Source: Climacium dendroides
Lineage: Eukaryota; Streptophyta; Bryopsida; Hypnales; Climaciaceae
Reading direction: 5' to 3'
Assembly (NCBI GenBank): GCA_950106755.1
Contig: OX467084.1
Location: 5,394,001 to 5,458,000, forward strand
Length of the DNA stretch: 64,000 nt
The position numbers were made by a program, and so were the translations under genes. This document shows, one piece after another, positions 37,201-47,829 of the stretch. Below the pieces are notes generated by a model. That model made no database searches, was not told the origin of the DNA, and worked only from the letters and a program-made list of their open reading frames with translations. Numbering within the stretch: the first letter of the stretch is position 1; the number at the start of each line of letters is the position of its first letter.

Positions 37201-39810
37201 ATCTCTCATCATAAAACTCAAATCTATACCAACCCTAATTTTCCAAACCTTGTGCAGTTAAATAGAGGTCATAATGTTGCACTACTAGAAACTATCACAT
37301 GCTATCTAGTCATCTGCTTAGACCCACATCAACAATAATCGACCATCAATTCTCCAAAAACTGATATTGGAAAAAAATGCCAAAATTTTAGGAATTTTTT
37401 TTTCCCAATTTCGTTTGGTTTGGAGAAAACACAGACTTTGATAGAATATTCCTATTTTAAGCATTTGCCAGATTTGATTTCCCAACTTTGATTAAATATT
37501 CAATCTTTGATAGCCGGATACAATAGTGTAATTCATCATGTGGGTCTTCTAACGAGTCATTTCTTTCTCATGAACCGACAATTGCACTAGTGCTTGTGCT
37601 CTGAATTGCGCCAATGTAACAAAATTGACGTTTGAAGAATGAGCTAAAATTGAATTGATATTTGTTACATGGGTACTTACAGGGTTATTAAAGATTGAAG
37701 CATTCCAATTGCTGGTGGGATCGTCCCCACGAGGGAGCTCCCAATCAACCTCCTGCAAACCCACGACAGGTCCAGACCTTCATTAGTCGATCTATAGAGC
37801 TCCAAGTTAGGCCTCGTCTAATAATCTATTGAGCACCGACTCTTCTGTCAAAGTTTCACTGCGAAACTCTAAAAAATAAGAAAGGAGTGACATTCATAAC
37901 TTGATACATGTTACATGATACATATGTATCAAGTTGGTACAAGAATATGTGAGTTATCAAGTTGCTCATTGAGGTTAGTTACTCATTAACTTGATGTAAG
38001 CGTAACGTAAGGTATGTGGAAAAGGGCTGTCAAGTAGGAAGAGAGGTTCAAAGGTTTGGAAGCGGAGCGATTTGATACAATGACCTCAAATCTCACATTT
38101 GAAATCTAAGTAGACCTCAGCTTAGAATTTAGAGTTCTGGAGATTTTATTTGGGCAACTGAAAAACTCATCGAAGCACTTGAAAGTCCAAATTTTCAGCA
38201 CTTCAACCCTACATTTCTGCAAAAGCCTTCAAATGTGTGGATACATACACAGAACACCAGATTTATTGCCTTCAGTGATGAACTTGAACCGCTCCATACG
38301 TTCTCATGTTTTTGAAGATAAATGTTTGATACTGGAAATCAATGTTTGAAGTTCAAATTTTACACCCTTGACACTAAGAATTTGAACAACTTCTCACTTC
38401 GTCACTAGACTTTTGTGATCACAAGGGATTCCACCCTCTCTCACCGAGAATTTTCAGAAATTCCCACCACCGGACACACTGGGTTTGTTTCAGGGTTTCC
38501 AATATGAGCTGGCTGTGTAAGTAAGCATTTGGAATTCAAAGTAGGACTCAGGAAAGTCAGAATTAGGGTTCGAGTTGTGCTTGAAAGAAGTACCACTACT
38601 ACAGAATGTACAGTTTGCAACAGTTTCTGCAATGGTTTTGCAATTCCCGCAATTTTGGTTTGAATAAGTTTGCAATGGTTTTTATTAGAGTATTTCACAG
38701 TATTTACAATGCTTTTGCAAATTCCATGGACTTGCAACAGTTTTGGAATACAATAGCATGGATTTTTTGTCCAAGACTTTTACAGTTCATTGATTACAGG
38801 TTTGTAATGCTTTTACAATACATTATTTCTTTTCTAAGATTCAAACTAAGTTCCGTTACACATCAATCCATTGCAGAACCATTGCTAATGCGTTGCAATG
38901 GTGTTGCAATCACTGCTTTCTGTAGTAGTGTACAGATTCATTGTTACCCTAGAAAAAAGAAAGGAAAGCAGAGCAAAGTACTGGCAAAAAATTCAAGTGA
39001 GTAATTTATAACGTACAGGCCCACAATGTATTTGTCCCCGCGGCTGCTGTCGTTGCTCCATTCCTTCCACAGGCATCGCACTCCTTCCCAAGGATACGAA
39101 GGATCACACGGTGATGTCGAATTGCTCCAGCCCGGCAAGTCATTTGGCAACCCTGGGGTGTTTATCCGCCACGTTTCGAAAAGTTGATGCATAGCAGACG
39201 CTGAAACAATTAAGCCCAAAGTTTACACGCCATTAACGTCCGTTGACGCACAATCACAACAATACGGTGATACTCTTATAAAATGGTCAAATTTCAAGAA
39301 ATTGACACTTTTAGAGGCCCCCATCTGGAATCTCAGATCGAAACCAGTTTCACTTGAATGCCCCAATTCTAAACCTTCCCTAGTTTTTAGAGCTCTGTAG
39401 CTCTGTTTCTGAGTGTCCCAATTCTGGCACTTTTAAAACAGTCCATCTTGTGGAGGTCTCAGTACTAGCTATTCAATCAGAATTTGCAGGTTTGTAAGAT
39501 GGCAAAGTTCTTCGCAATTGTACTAGAATTATCTACACAACTGCCCTGGTTATCAAAGGAAAAACCGCTTGTGCATCTCATAAGAAACTTGCCAATTTAA
39601 TTGAAATTGCCGATGGCCTGCTATGACTCCAGACCAACTCTGGAAATTCAAATTACAAATCTAAGGTGGTGTCAAGAGAGAAGTAGTAGTACATTCGTTA
39701 GAGCTCAACTGGTAGTTTTCACCCTGGGCCTGCGCCATGGACCCAAACAGGAGCAGTACCATGACGATTGCAATGGCCTGAACCACATGACTTGGAGTGC
39801 ACGAACCCAT
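28907..39810 (-). CDS. LRR receptor-like kinase (kinase A), 18 exons
   Basis: Exons in transcript order: 39723-39810, 39017-39200, 37681-37752, 36887-36961, 36339-36410, 36040-36189, 35618-35680, 34345-34413, 33967-34113, 33721-33795, 33019-33159, 32764-32846, 32314-32460, 32015-32133, 31098-31311, 30394-30631, 29435-29585 and 28907-29251. They total 2433 bp, or 810 aa, with every phase matching. Exon 1 encodes a signal peptide ([15 protein letters not shown]). Exon 2 carries the LRR N-cap with YPWEGVRC. Exons 3-11 encode LRRs, mostly one per 63-75-bp phase-2 exon. Exon 13 holds the membrane segment. The kinase has GEGTFG 486-491, Lys507, HRD 603-605, DFG 623-625 and APE, so it should be an active RD kinase. 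The kinase resembles the LRR-VIII/DUF26-type clade. It is the divergent paralogue of the gene at 50413-59607. The ligand is unknown. Confidence 0.92.
31602..31820 (-). mobile_element. Complete TTAA-flanked MITE, family A copy 3, in a kinase A intron
   Basis: TTAA lies on both sides (31598-31601 and 31821-31824). The ends are inverted: CCCTAGAATGATAGG on the left and CCCTAGAAGGACGTC on the other strand of the right end. At 219 bp it is non-coding. It lies in the intron between kinase exons 31098-31311 and 32015-32133. The ends closely resemble the known piggyBac terminus CCCTAGAAAGATA. Confidence 0.8.
31887..31925. repeat. (AT)n microsatellite in a kinase A intron
   Basis: An uninterrupted alternating A/T run of about 39 bp, 66 bp downstream of the family A element in the same intron. 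Similar runs are at 34190-34231 (also intronic) and 23794-23812. Confidence 0.95.
34190..34231. repeat. (AT)n microsatellite in a kinase A intron
   Basis: About 41 bp of uninterrupted AT dinucleotides between exons 33967-34113 and 34345-34413. Confidence 0.95.
36935..37060. repeat. 66-bp tandem duplication across a splice acceptor of kinase A
   Basis: Positions 36935-37000 and 37001-37060 repeat the same text (TTCAAGTTTGGATTTTCTTG...). The unit contains the start of exon 4 (high end 36961) and its acceptor, so an equal acceptor also exists at 37027. The copies are essentially identical apart from the last bases. Confidence 0.95.
38594..38930. mobile_element. CACTA-like element with 3-bp duplication TAC, in kinase A intron 2
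   Basis: The left end is CACTACTACAGAATG. The right end on the other strand is CACTACTACAGAAAG, then both continue to a 'ttgcaac' word. TAC is directly outside both ends (38591-38593 and 38931-38933). The 337-bp interior repeats 'tttgcaatggtttt'-like words. It lies in intron 37753-39016 and has no transposase. Confidence 0.85.
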
Positions 39811-41470
39811 ATTGCTCAACCACTGTCTGTACAAACAGAAAGCATGAAATTAGACCGTGAAGCTTCAAAAAAGTATCACTAACTAGCTTCAAACTGTACC
39901 GTTGAAGGTGTTAACAAATGAGTTTGGGCAGCACAAACTAGATGACATCCTATCACACCGGCACTGCTTAGAAAGCTGGCAAACTAATATCATGTAACCT
40001 CGCAGCAAACATCTACAAATGAGAATCACAGCTAAAGAGTCCAAGACCATATACCTTCGATAAGAATGATCGACAGGGCTCAAAATTCTGGGTGGAAGTC
40101 AATTCAAAACGAGACCTGCCTTAACCCGGATTCTAGTCTCAATTGACCAGCACCAACTTAAAACTCGAAATTCTGCATAAATGAATCAAAACCTAGCTCC
40201 TCTCAACATGTGAACCTTGGTTCTTACACTGCAACGACAATCCACCTTACCGACAAGTCACGTGAACGCGCTACAAACGTCAGTTCAGACGGACACCGGA
40301 TTGTGTACACACAAGATCTGCAAGTACTGAAACCTAAGAGCCGGGAAGCGAATTACTGTAAATAGTGTTCTCTAGATTCGACGGGGCTGCCACTCCGTGT
40401 GCTCAACAGCATGAGGCTCTCCGATCCAACAATGTCTCGATCTGTTCAGAAGCAAAAACTCCCACAGCAACAGTGCAGCACTGCGCGCAGTGGCCACTTC
40501 TGAAACCTCACTAAAGAATCTTTGCGAACCTTGGAGCCCATTCAACAGCTAGCCTACTTCACTGTCGGATTTCCTTTCGTAACGAAATCCAACGTGTTTT
40601 AACGTGTTCTACACTATTGAACTTGAGTACAGTAGTTTAAAGGATTCAACGACGACTGACGTTACAAGTCCACTCGGTCTGTTTGAGTGCCGGAGAAAAC
40701 GGGTACAGTAATGAAGGTTAACCTACTCTTGTCGTTTAGGTAGGGAAAGAAGGATACCAAGACATAAAATATAATTTCTTTGGTCAAGGGGGAGGCCTGC
40801 CACTCTGCCAGTTGCAGACTCTGACGTCAAATTCATGGTTTCACGAATGCAACAAGTCGCCCTTATCCTGTACAGTACAGCCATGAGACCTGGCTTTAGG
40901 GTAGCCACCCATCACCAACCAGCACCCCATCTGCATTAACTAGGGTGGCAAAAATGCAACAGAGATGGGGACTAATTTCCAAACATGAGTTCTTGATTTC
41001 CTGCCATCAATTCCTCACATCTGCTTTGGTTTGGAGTGCCAAAGTGAACAAGATGCAGTCTCTTAAATGAGCAGTTTAGAATAGTCTACACATTCCACAT
41101 GGGTCCGACGCAACTTTTGCCTTCCAAAATTCACAGTACATTCACTTCCCCTGATAAAATTACAAAACTTTCGGCAATCTTCTTCATTTCTATCTCTCCG
41201 CCTGTGGAAATATTCCTTCACCTTCCTGTACTCCACATCATGACTGTAGTTGCTTATTCGGTCGGCTATGGGTGGCTCCACTATAATGGGCTTTATACTC
41301 GAATTTTGCAGTGAAATCCTCCACTTGCAATTTCTTTTTCAATTTTATATGCAAGGATTCCATTTTTGGGAAGACCGGTCGGCTGGTCACTGACAGTGGT
41401 ATAAGCGAGTTCAGAGTCCATTACTCCATTGCGCAAGTGGGCTTGCAAGCTGGAGTTGAAAAACGCAACC
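39811..41470 (-). promoter_or_regulatory. Upstream and leader region of kinase A
   Basis: It is less AT-rich than the distal intergenic DNA and lies directly upstream of the kinase A start codon. No reading frame is conserved. I cannot place a TATA box or transcript start with confidence. Confidence 0.3.
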
Positions 41471-41481
41471 AATCTGTTGAC

Positions 41482-41934
41482 GGCCAGGGTGAACTGACCC
41501 CCTCATTGCCCCGTTTTACCCCTGGGGAAAACGCTGTGGAATTTTTTATTGGCAATCAGATAATGTTTTTTGCAAATTCTGAATTCAGATTTGCAATCAG
41601 CGGCCCCAAATTAGCTTGGAGCAGAGGAGAAATGTAAAAAATCATGGAAAAATAATAGGGGGCTCTTTTTCACAATTAACCCTGCCGGGGCAATGAGGGG
41701 GTCAATTCTCCCTGGCCCTCATTGCCCTGTTTTACCCCTGGGGAAAACGCTGTGGAATTTTTTATTTGCAATCAGATGATTTTTTTTGCAAATTCTGAAT
41801 TCAGATTTGCAATCAGCCGCCCCAAATTTGCTGTGGGCAGTGTAGAAATGTAAAAAATTATGGCAAAAAAGTAGGGGGCTTTTTTTCACAATTAACCCTG
41901 GTTGGGGCAATGACGGGGTCAGTTCTCCCTGGCC
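41482..41934. mobile_element. Dimeric inverted-end element E1, with 10-bp flanks
   Basis: The ends are GGCCAGGGTGAACTGACCCC and, on the other strand, GGCCAGGGAGAACTGACCCC. A third such end lies in the middle (CCCTGGCC at 41710-41717). The element is therefore two head-to-tail units (41482-41717 and 41718-41934) sharing one terminus. ATCTGTTGAC flanks it at 41472-41481 and 41935-41944. It is non-coding. The 10-bp duplication suits a Mutator-like origin. Confidence 0.8.
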
Positions 41935-41944
41935 ATCTGTTGAC

Positions 41945-42211
41945 GCAGGATGTTAAATCATGGCATCGAAGGTGGGCCCACCAGGGTAAAATTTGTGTTT
42001 TAGGGGTAAAAGTAAAAAAAAAGCCCTATTTTGAGTCATGTCTAGGGTATGTTGTAGACCTCACTTAGCTATTTGGGGTCTTTGATTGCAAATATGAATT
42101 TAGAATTTGCAAAAAAAAAATCATATGTGACAAATAAAAAATTCCTACATTTTCCCTAGGTTAAATCCACCTCACTAGGCCCACCTTCAATGGCATGATT
42201 TAACGTCCTAC
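41945..42211. mobile_element. Inverted-end element E2 inserted beside E1 at the same target
   Basis: The left end is GCAGGATGTTAAATCATGGC. The right end on the other strand is GTAGGACGTTAAATCATGCC, continuing to 'gaaggtgggcc'. The same 10-mer ATCTGTTGAC lies at both sides (41935-41944 and 42212-42221). The 267-bp element is non-coding and unrelated in sequence to E1. Confidence 0.8.
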
Positions 42212-42221
42212 ATCTGTTGAC

Positions 42222-43053
42222 TCAGTGACTTTCCCCCCTCACAGCTAGTAAGCTAGGAGGTTCATAAATCACCCACCTAAGGGCTGAAAGCCTGAAACTG
42301 AATTTTCGGGAGGTGTAATTTCTTGAAATATTTTTCAGTAAATTTTACTTGAAAGGCAAATGGAATTGGCATCTAATCCAAGTACTTTTCATATTTTTGG
42401 ACCTTTGTGGAATTAGTTATGAAATTTTGAAGTTGAAATGGTGTAGGGCTCTAAAATCACCCACCCCCTAAAATGTACACTATTTTAGAACCTCCTACCT
42501 TATGACTACTACTTTGTGTCCAATAAATGGCAAAGATACAGATTGCAAAATGGATGATTTTCATCTATTCATATCATTCCTTTTGTTGAAGTTTTGTAGG
42601 CTCTGAACCAAAAGGTCTAGAAACTTTTCACCTACAAAAGTCATTGAGATGAAGGAGTTTGCGTAGCTACCTTGAAGGAATTTGTGTAGTTACCTCAGAA
42701 GAGTTTGAGTAGCTATTATGAAGGAGTTTGAATAGCTAGCTACCTTGAAATTGGGGTCATTGTTCTTGTAGTTTAATTGCATGTTGATAGCTATGCCACC
42801 ACTATTATAGATGGCATCATACTAGATTCAAGTCATATAGAATATGTTGGCTTTATTTAATGAGGCCCTAATTCCAAAATAATGGTTGAAAGTGGATTAC
42901 TTGTATTGACTTCTCAAAGTCAATTGTGGGACCTTCGATAAATAAACTCTTTATGTGCACAAATGAAGACAGTAATTGGTTGGATTTCTTTTCTCTTGAA
43001 AGTAGATCACCACAATGTATATTTAGTCAACTTCAAGCTTCTTGTTGTTCATG
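42222..43053. other. Intergenic DNA with a short local repeat
   Basis: Positions 42650-42750 repeat 'gaaggag/att tg..tagctac' about four times ('tagctaccttgaa'). There is no gene. Confidence 0.4.
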
Positions 43054-43057
43054 CTAA

Positions 43058-43680
43058 CTCCTAAATGTCCAAGGCCTTTTTTAAACTTCTTAGAATTTGC
43101 TATAAATTGAACAAAAAGCCAATATTTTGATAAGTTTTATCAAATTTAAAAAAATTGTAATTGTATGACTTCAAACTAGACATGTTAGAGATCACATAGG
43201 AAAAAAATATACATCAATATCACTTGTGGATTGAAAGATAATAATGTTTGATCATAAAGGTGTTAAAATTGCAAAAGTGATTTGAAGTCTTTCAATTCTT
43301 TTTTTACATGTGAAATCTAAAAAGTTGGTCACCAAAAAAATATGAGGGTATCAATCAATTTATGGCTTCTCAAATTTTAGTCTAAATTTTTTTAAATGAA
43401 TTTTTAATGCAAATTTTTCTCCAAGACTTAGTATATCTGAGGCTTATTTCCAAGAATCCTTGACACTACAAAAATCAAGATTGCAAATGGACACCCTTGC
43501 ATAAAATTTTGAATAGAAAAATCATAATGAATCATTTTCAAAATTGGATTTTTGATGCTAAAATTGAACTTCAAAAAGATTTTTTCAAAAATATAATTAC
43601 TAAAAATAGCAACCAAGTTACGTTTATTTCACTTAAAAGTTTTATTGACACCAAAATTTGGTGCCTCAGGCATTTAGGGG
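43058..43680 (+). mobile_element. TTAA-type element, family F copy 2
   Basis: The inverted partner of 25997-26632. The ends are CTCCTAAATGTCC and, on the other strand, CCCCTAAATGCC. Flanks are CTAA and TTAG, each one base from TTAA. It is about 0.62 kb and non-coding. Confidence 0.7.
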
Positions 43681-44720
43681 TTAGTTATGATCATCAAATT
43701 AATCTCCTTTGAATTTAAGCTCTACAAATCAAATGCCAATTTGTGCAAGCAATCCCTCTACAAGAAAGAGCAAGTGACTTAAAAAGGATATTCAATAAAT
43801 ACTATGTAGAAAAAGATGAGCATGCATTGATATTTAGTGTTATGATGATGAATGGAATTAGAAGCAATCTAATTCCATTTGTAGAAAATAAAACAAGATA
43901 ATTTATCATTTGATTACAAAAAGGCAGATTTATAAATTAAGCTCAGAAATTGAAAATTTTGAAGTTTCAAAATGTAGGTATAAGCCATGTTTTAGGGCTA
44001 AAGGAAATAGAGTGTTGTTACAATTATAGTCAACAATGGTTAATGGTTACTATAAAATAGGTCAAATTTACTAATAGTTAAAAAAATTTATTTACAAAAG
44101 ATTCACATTTATAGCTAAGTACACATTAATTTTTTTCTACTTCTATTTTTAATATTAGGTGCAAGTAGACAAAGGTTGATTATGTTTGGGGTGGTAGATA
44201 CAACTACTAGTGACATTGGAGTTAGGTGAGAATCTAGTACTATCATGTGAAATATCACACTAGTACAATGCTTTGATTAATAAGATTGCTATGTTTTAGA
44301 ATTGAAGGATAGTTCAAGCCTTCGTTTTGTTGGTTTGAGTTTCATTGATCAATTTACACAAATTTAGTATTTTAGTAAATTTTATTATCCATAGTCAATT
44401 ACACATAATTTTTTAGAATAATTATTAATTTCTAAGAATTTACTTATGTATTACTTATTTACAAGTAATGTAATGAGTCCTTCTACCTTTGTATAGCTTT
44501 GTCTTGGATAGACAGGAAGATAGAACAATCTAAATTATTAAAGGTAGGTGGCTTTGTTGTGGTGACTTCTTCAATAAAGTTGACATTCTAATGGATTTAA
44601 CAATTCCTACCTCCGTACTTTTGATTTGAATTTTAGCCATTATCAATAGTGATATATGTTTAAATTTAAGCCCAACTATAAAATGAAGCTTATTAAGTCT
44701 AGTTCTACTAAATTATAAAG

Positions 44721-44894
44721 ATGGGGAATTTCATTAAAATGGAGAATATTTTGTGACTTTGACATTCCACAGTTCAGACTGGGCGGTTTGAAATCTAGTA
44801 TACTAGTAGATTTCAAACCGTTTGTCTGAACTATGGGAATGGCACACTGTAAAAATGACACATGGAATATCGCCATTTTAATGAAATTTCCCAT
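44721..44894. mobile_element. MITE, family M copy 2, with AAAG target duplication
   Basis: The ends are ATGGGGAATTTCATTAAAA and, on the other strand, ATGGGAAATTTCATTAAAA. AAAG is outside both ends (44717-44720 and 44895-44898). The centre is a palindrome around 'ctagtatactag', with 'cggtttgaaatc' and 'gatttcaaaccg' arms. Length is 174 bp. Confidence 0.85.
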
Positions 44895-44899
44895 AAAGT

Positions 44900-46640
44900 T
44901 TCATTATCATTTCAACGTTGGGCTATAACCACGGTCTATTGAGTTTCCAAATATAGAATTATACAAAAGAAATTGATTTTCACTGTGATATTTTACACTA
45001 TAATATACACCTACGGTGAATTTTTTAGATTTTTAGAATTTATTTTGTATTTGATAAGCATTTTCTTCATTTTTTATATAAAATTCAAGATAATGACAAA
45101 TTTTCACAAATAATTGATTTTTTTACTAGCAAAAGACATAAGGTCTAATTTTTTAGAGAATAAAATTTACATAAATTTAGTTGCAAAATGGACCATGCAT
45201 AGTGAAAAACTTTAAAGTTTGACTATCTGGTTATAGGTTGTGTTCTTGAAGTTTGATCCCAATTTAGTCTTTTTTCTAGATAATTGTTTTGAGTCTTTTG
45301 AAGATCTTTGAAAGATGTGCTTAGTACTTATCAACTTTAGGTTTCTTCATGTTAAATTGATTTTTAAAATTTATAGAAACTCTAAGAAATTCAAAAAATA
45401 TTTTTGTTTTTTAAAAATTCAAGATTATTATTTTACAATAAGTTCAAAAACAAACCTTAATTATAATTCTCATACCTATTTAATATGTACATAAGTTAGT
45501 TTAAATAAATATTTTTGGACCAGTTTATATAAACCAAAAGCAAACAACAAGAACATTTGAGGTGCCAAAAGAAGATGGGATGCAACTATCAAATGGTTTT
45601 GCACACACAAGGCTAGAAACCAAAGTCTAAAGAAGGACCATCTAGTAAAACCATATCATACATAGACTTTCATGAATGAAAATAAATCTTATATAGCTAC
45701 ATTGTTTTGCTATTGGTACCAAATGATTACTATAGCTACTTGTGTGGAATTTGATTTATGTAGAGAAAATACAAAGAACTCAAGATGAATAATTTTTGGT
45801 CTTTCTTCTTTTGCTTCCACTCTATGCACTATCTTTTGAGTTGTTGATCATGTATTAGAAGCGGTCCTCTTTAAAATGGTTAATTTGGCCAAACTCACTA
45901 GAAGATAAAGCATTCATTGACTTTTGGTATGTCTTCTTCCTCCCTCATCTAAAGAAATCGGCCAAAGAAAAGTGATAAATTGGATCGATATATATTTAGC
46001 AAAGAGCACAAGAATCAAGGAATTATTATTGACTGAGGAGTTGGTCAAATTTTGAAACCAACTTTGATTTACAATAGAAAGTCATCACTATTTTGTGACT
46101 TGCTATATTTAATATTGAAAATTGCAATTTAGCTCCAAAATGGGCTCAAATATATATTCATATAAAAAATATTGCCCAAAAAAATTTCAATGATATATCA
46201 TTCATCTAATTTGGACAAAACGTCAAAACCCTTTGCTCATGGACTTGACATCATCATATTGTGGAAATCAACACACTTGAGAAATTATTTTGAGTAAAAC
46301 AATTGTATTTCTGGACTTATTTCCTCCAAAGGATTGCTAGCAAACCTAGACACCTAGATTATAGGCACCTTTCATAATTAGAAGATACCTATATTATAGA
46401 TATACAAACTATATGTTATAGAGACCTTTAATGATTATAGAGTATCTACTTATACCTAAGTTTAAGGCTCATAGACTTGCATTGTTAGGTCCCATCAACG
46501 CTAGCCTTCATTGGTCAAGGGAGTGAGGGAATTTCCCTTGTTTCTCCTGTGAACTCATCTTGGAAGTCAACCTTTACAAATAGGATCTTAACACACGGCA
46601 TGTCATGGACTTTACCTCTAAATAGTGGTGTAGTTGAACC
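44900..46640. other. AT-rich intergenic DNA, no gene recognised
   Basis: Positions 46330-46470 carry repeated 'acctatattatag'-type words resembling 58240-58400. Otherwise nothing is supported. Confidence 0.4.
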
Positions 46641-46644
46641 TTAA

Positions 46645-47553
46645 CCCTGAAGGATTTTTTACTATGTTTTCACCAAAACTGCTCTAAAACTGCCATCTTT
46701 AGTATAAGTACCAAATTTTTGATAAAAAAACATTTTTTTGACATATCTAACCATAGGATCTTATAGTATTCTAGTTTGGAAAGACGTGAAAAAAAATTCA
46801 GAAATTTTCACCTGTAGATTGCAAGATATTAGCATTTGAAGTGACAAAAATTCTTTTTTAGTTCCTGCAAAAAATCAGGTAGCGACACTTCACAAGGTCA
46901 CATTTGTATGAAAAAATGTCCAAAATGGTAGTTATTCTTTAGATTTGTTCTTCAAGGCAAGTTGGATATACAATTGAAAAATTTCAAATCATTTGGAATT
47001 GTGCAACATATAGGAAAAAAATAGTAGTAGAAAGAAGTAGAAAGTGATTCAAAATACTAAATTTTTAACAATCTACACCTAATGTTTGTATTTTTTTCCC
47101 AAAATATTGAAAATTGAGTTAAATAAAGAACTTTGAAGTTTATTTTAGAGTAGACCAATTCCATAACTACCTCAAACTACCCACAACTAAAACTCCTCGT
47201 AACTTTCATCTCATTAATCAAAATGAAATGATTAAAAGATATTCATGTATAAATAAATTTAGAGAACCAATTTCAAATTTTTATTTTTTAAAAAACTAAT
47301 TTTTAAAGAAGTAGTTTTTTGTTTTTTGTTATTTTTGCCTGGATTACCCACCGAACATTGAAAACTATATATTATACAATAACTTTTTAACTATGTAGTC
47401 AAAAGTTATGAAAATTATTGGGCCTTAAAGTTACTCTTTGGACACATGTTGTGTGAAAACTTCAAAGAAGAAAAATAGAAATTCCATTTGTAGTGAGCTG
47501 CCCAAAATTGCTATGTTGGTCTATCCAAAAAATGCCATTTGGTCCTTTAAAAG
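46645..47553 (-). mobile_element. TTAA-flanked element, family E copy 2 (uninterrupted)
   Basis: TTAA flanks both ends (46641-46644 and 47554-47557). The ends are CCCTGAAGGATT and, on the other strand, CTTTTAAAGGACC. It aligns as the reverse complement of 1097-2553 without the 506-bp D insertion, so it serves as the empty site for D. Length is 909 bp. No transposase frame is present. Confidence 0.7.
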
Positions 47554-47829
47554 TTAACTTACTGATAGTGTTTTTCCTCATCATCCATACCTTTAATTTG
47601 GCTATTTATTTTATTTTATTTTATTTGTTTGTTACATTGAGATCTCTCGGACCGTGCGTCCCCCGATTGCGTGCTTGGTACCATTGGAAAACTCTCGGTG
47701 AGGAGGGGTGCACGGGCTTTGTTTTGTGGTGTTTCAACTTATGATAGATATGAAAGTTACTGATTTCTGAAGTTTTTAGGAATTAAAAAATTAGAAAAGC
47801 TTTTATTTTGATTGTGGCACACTAGTCAA

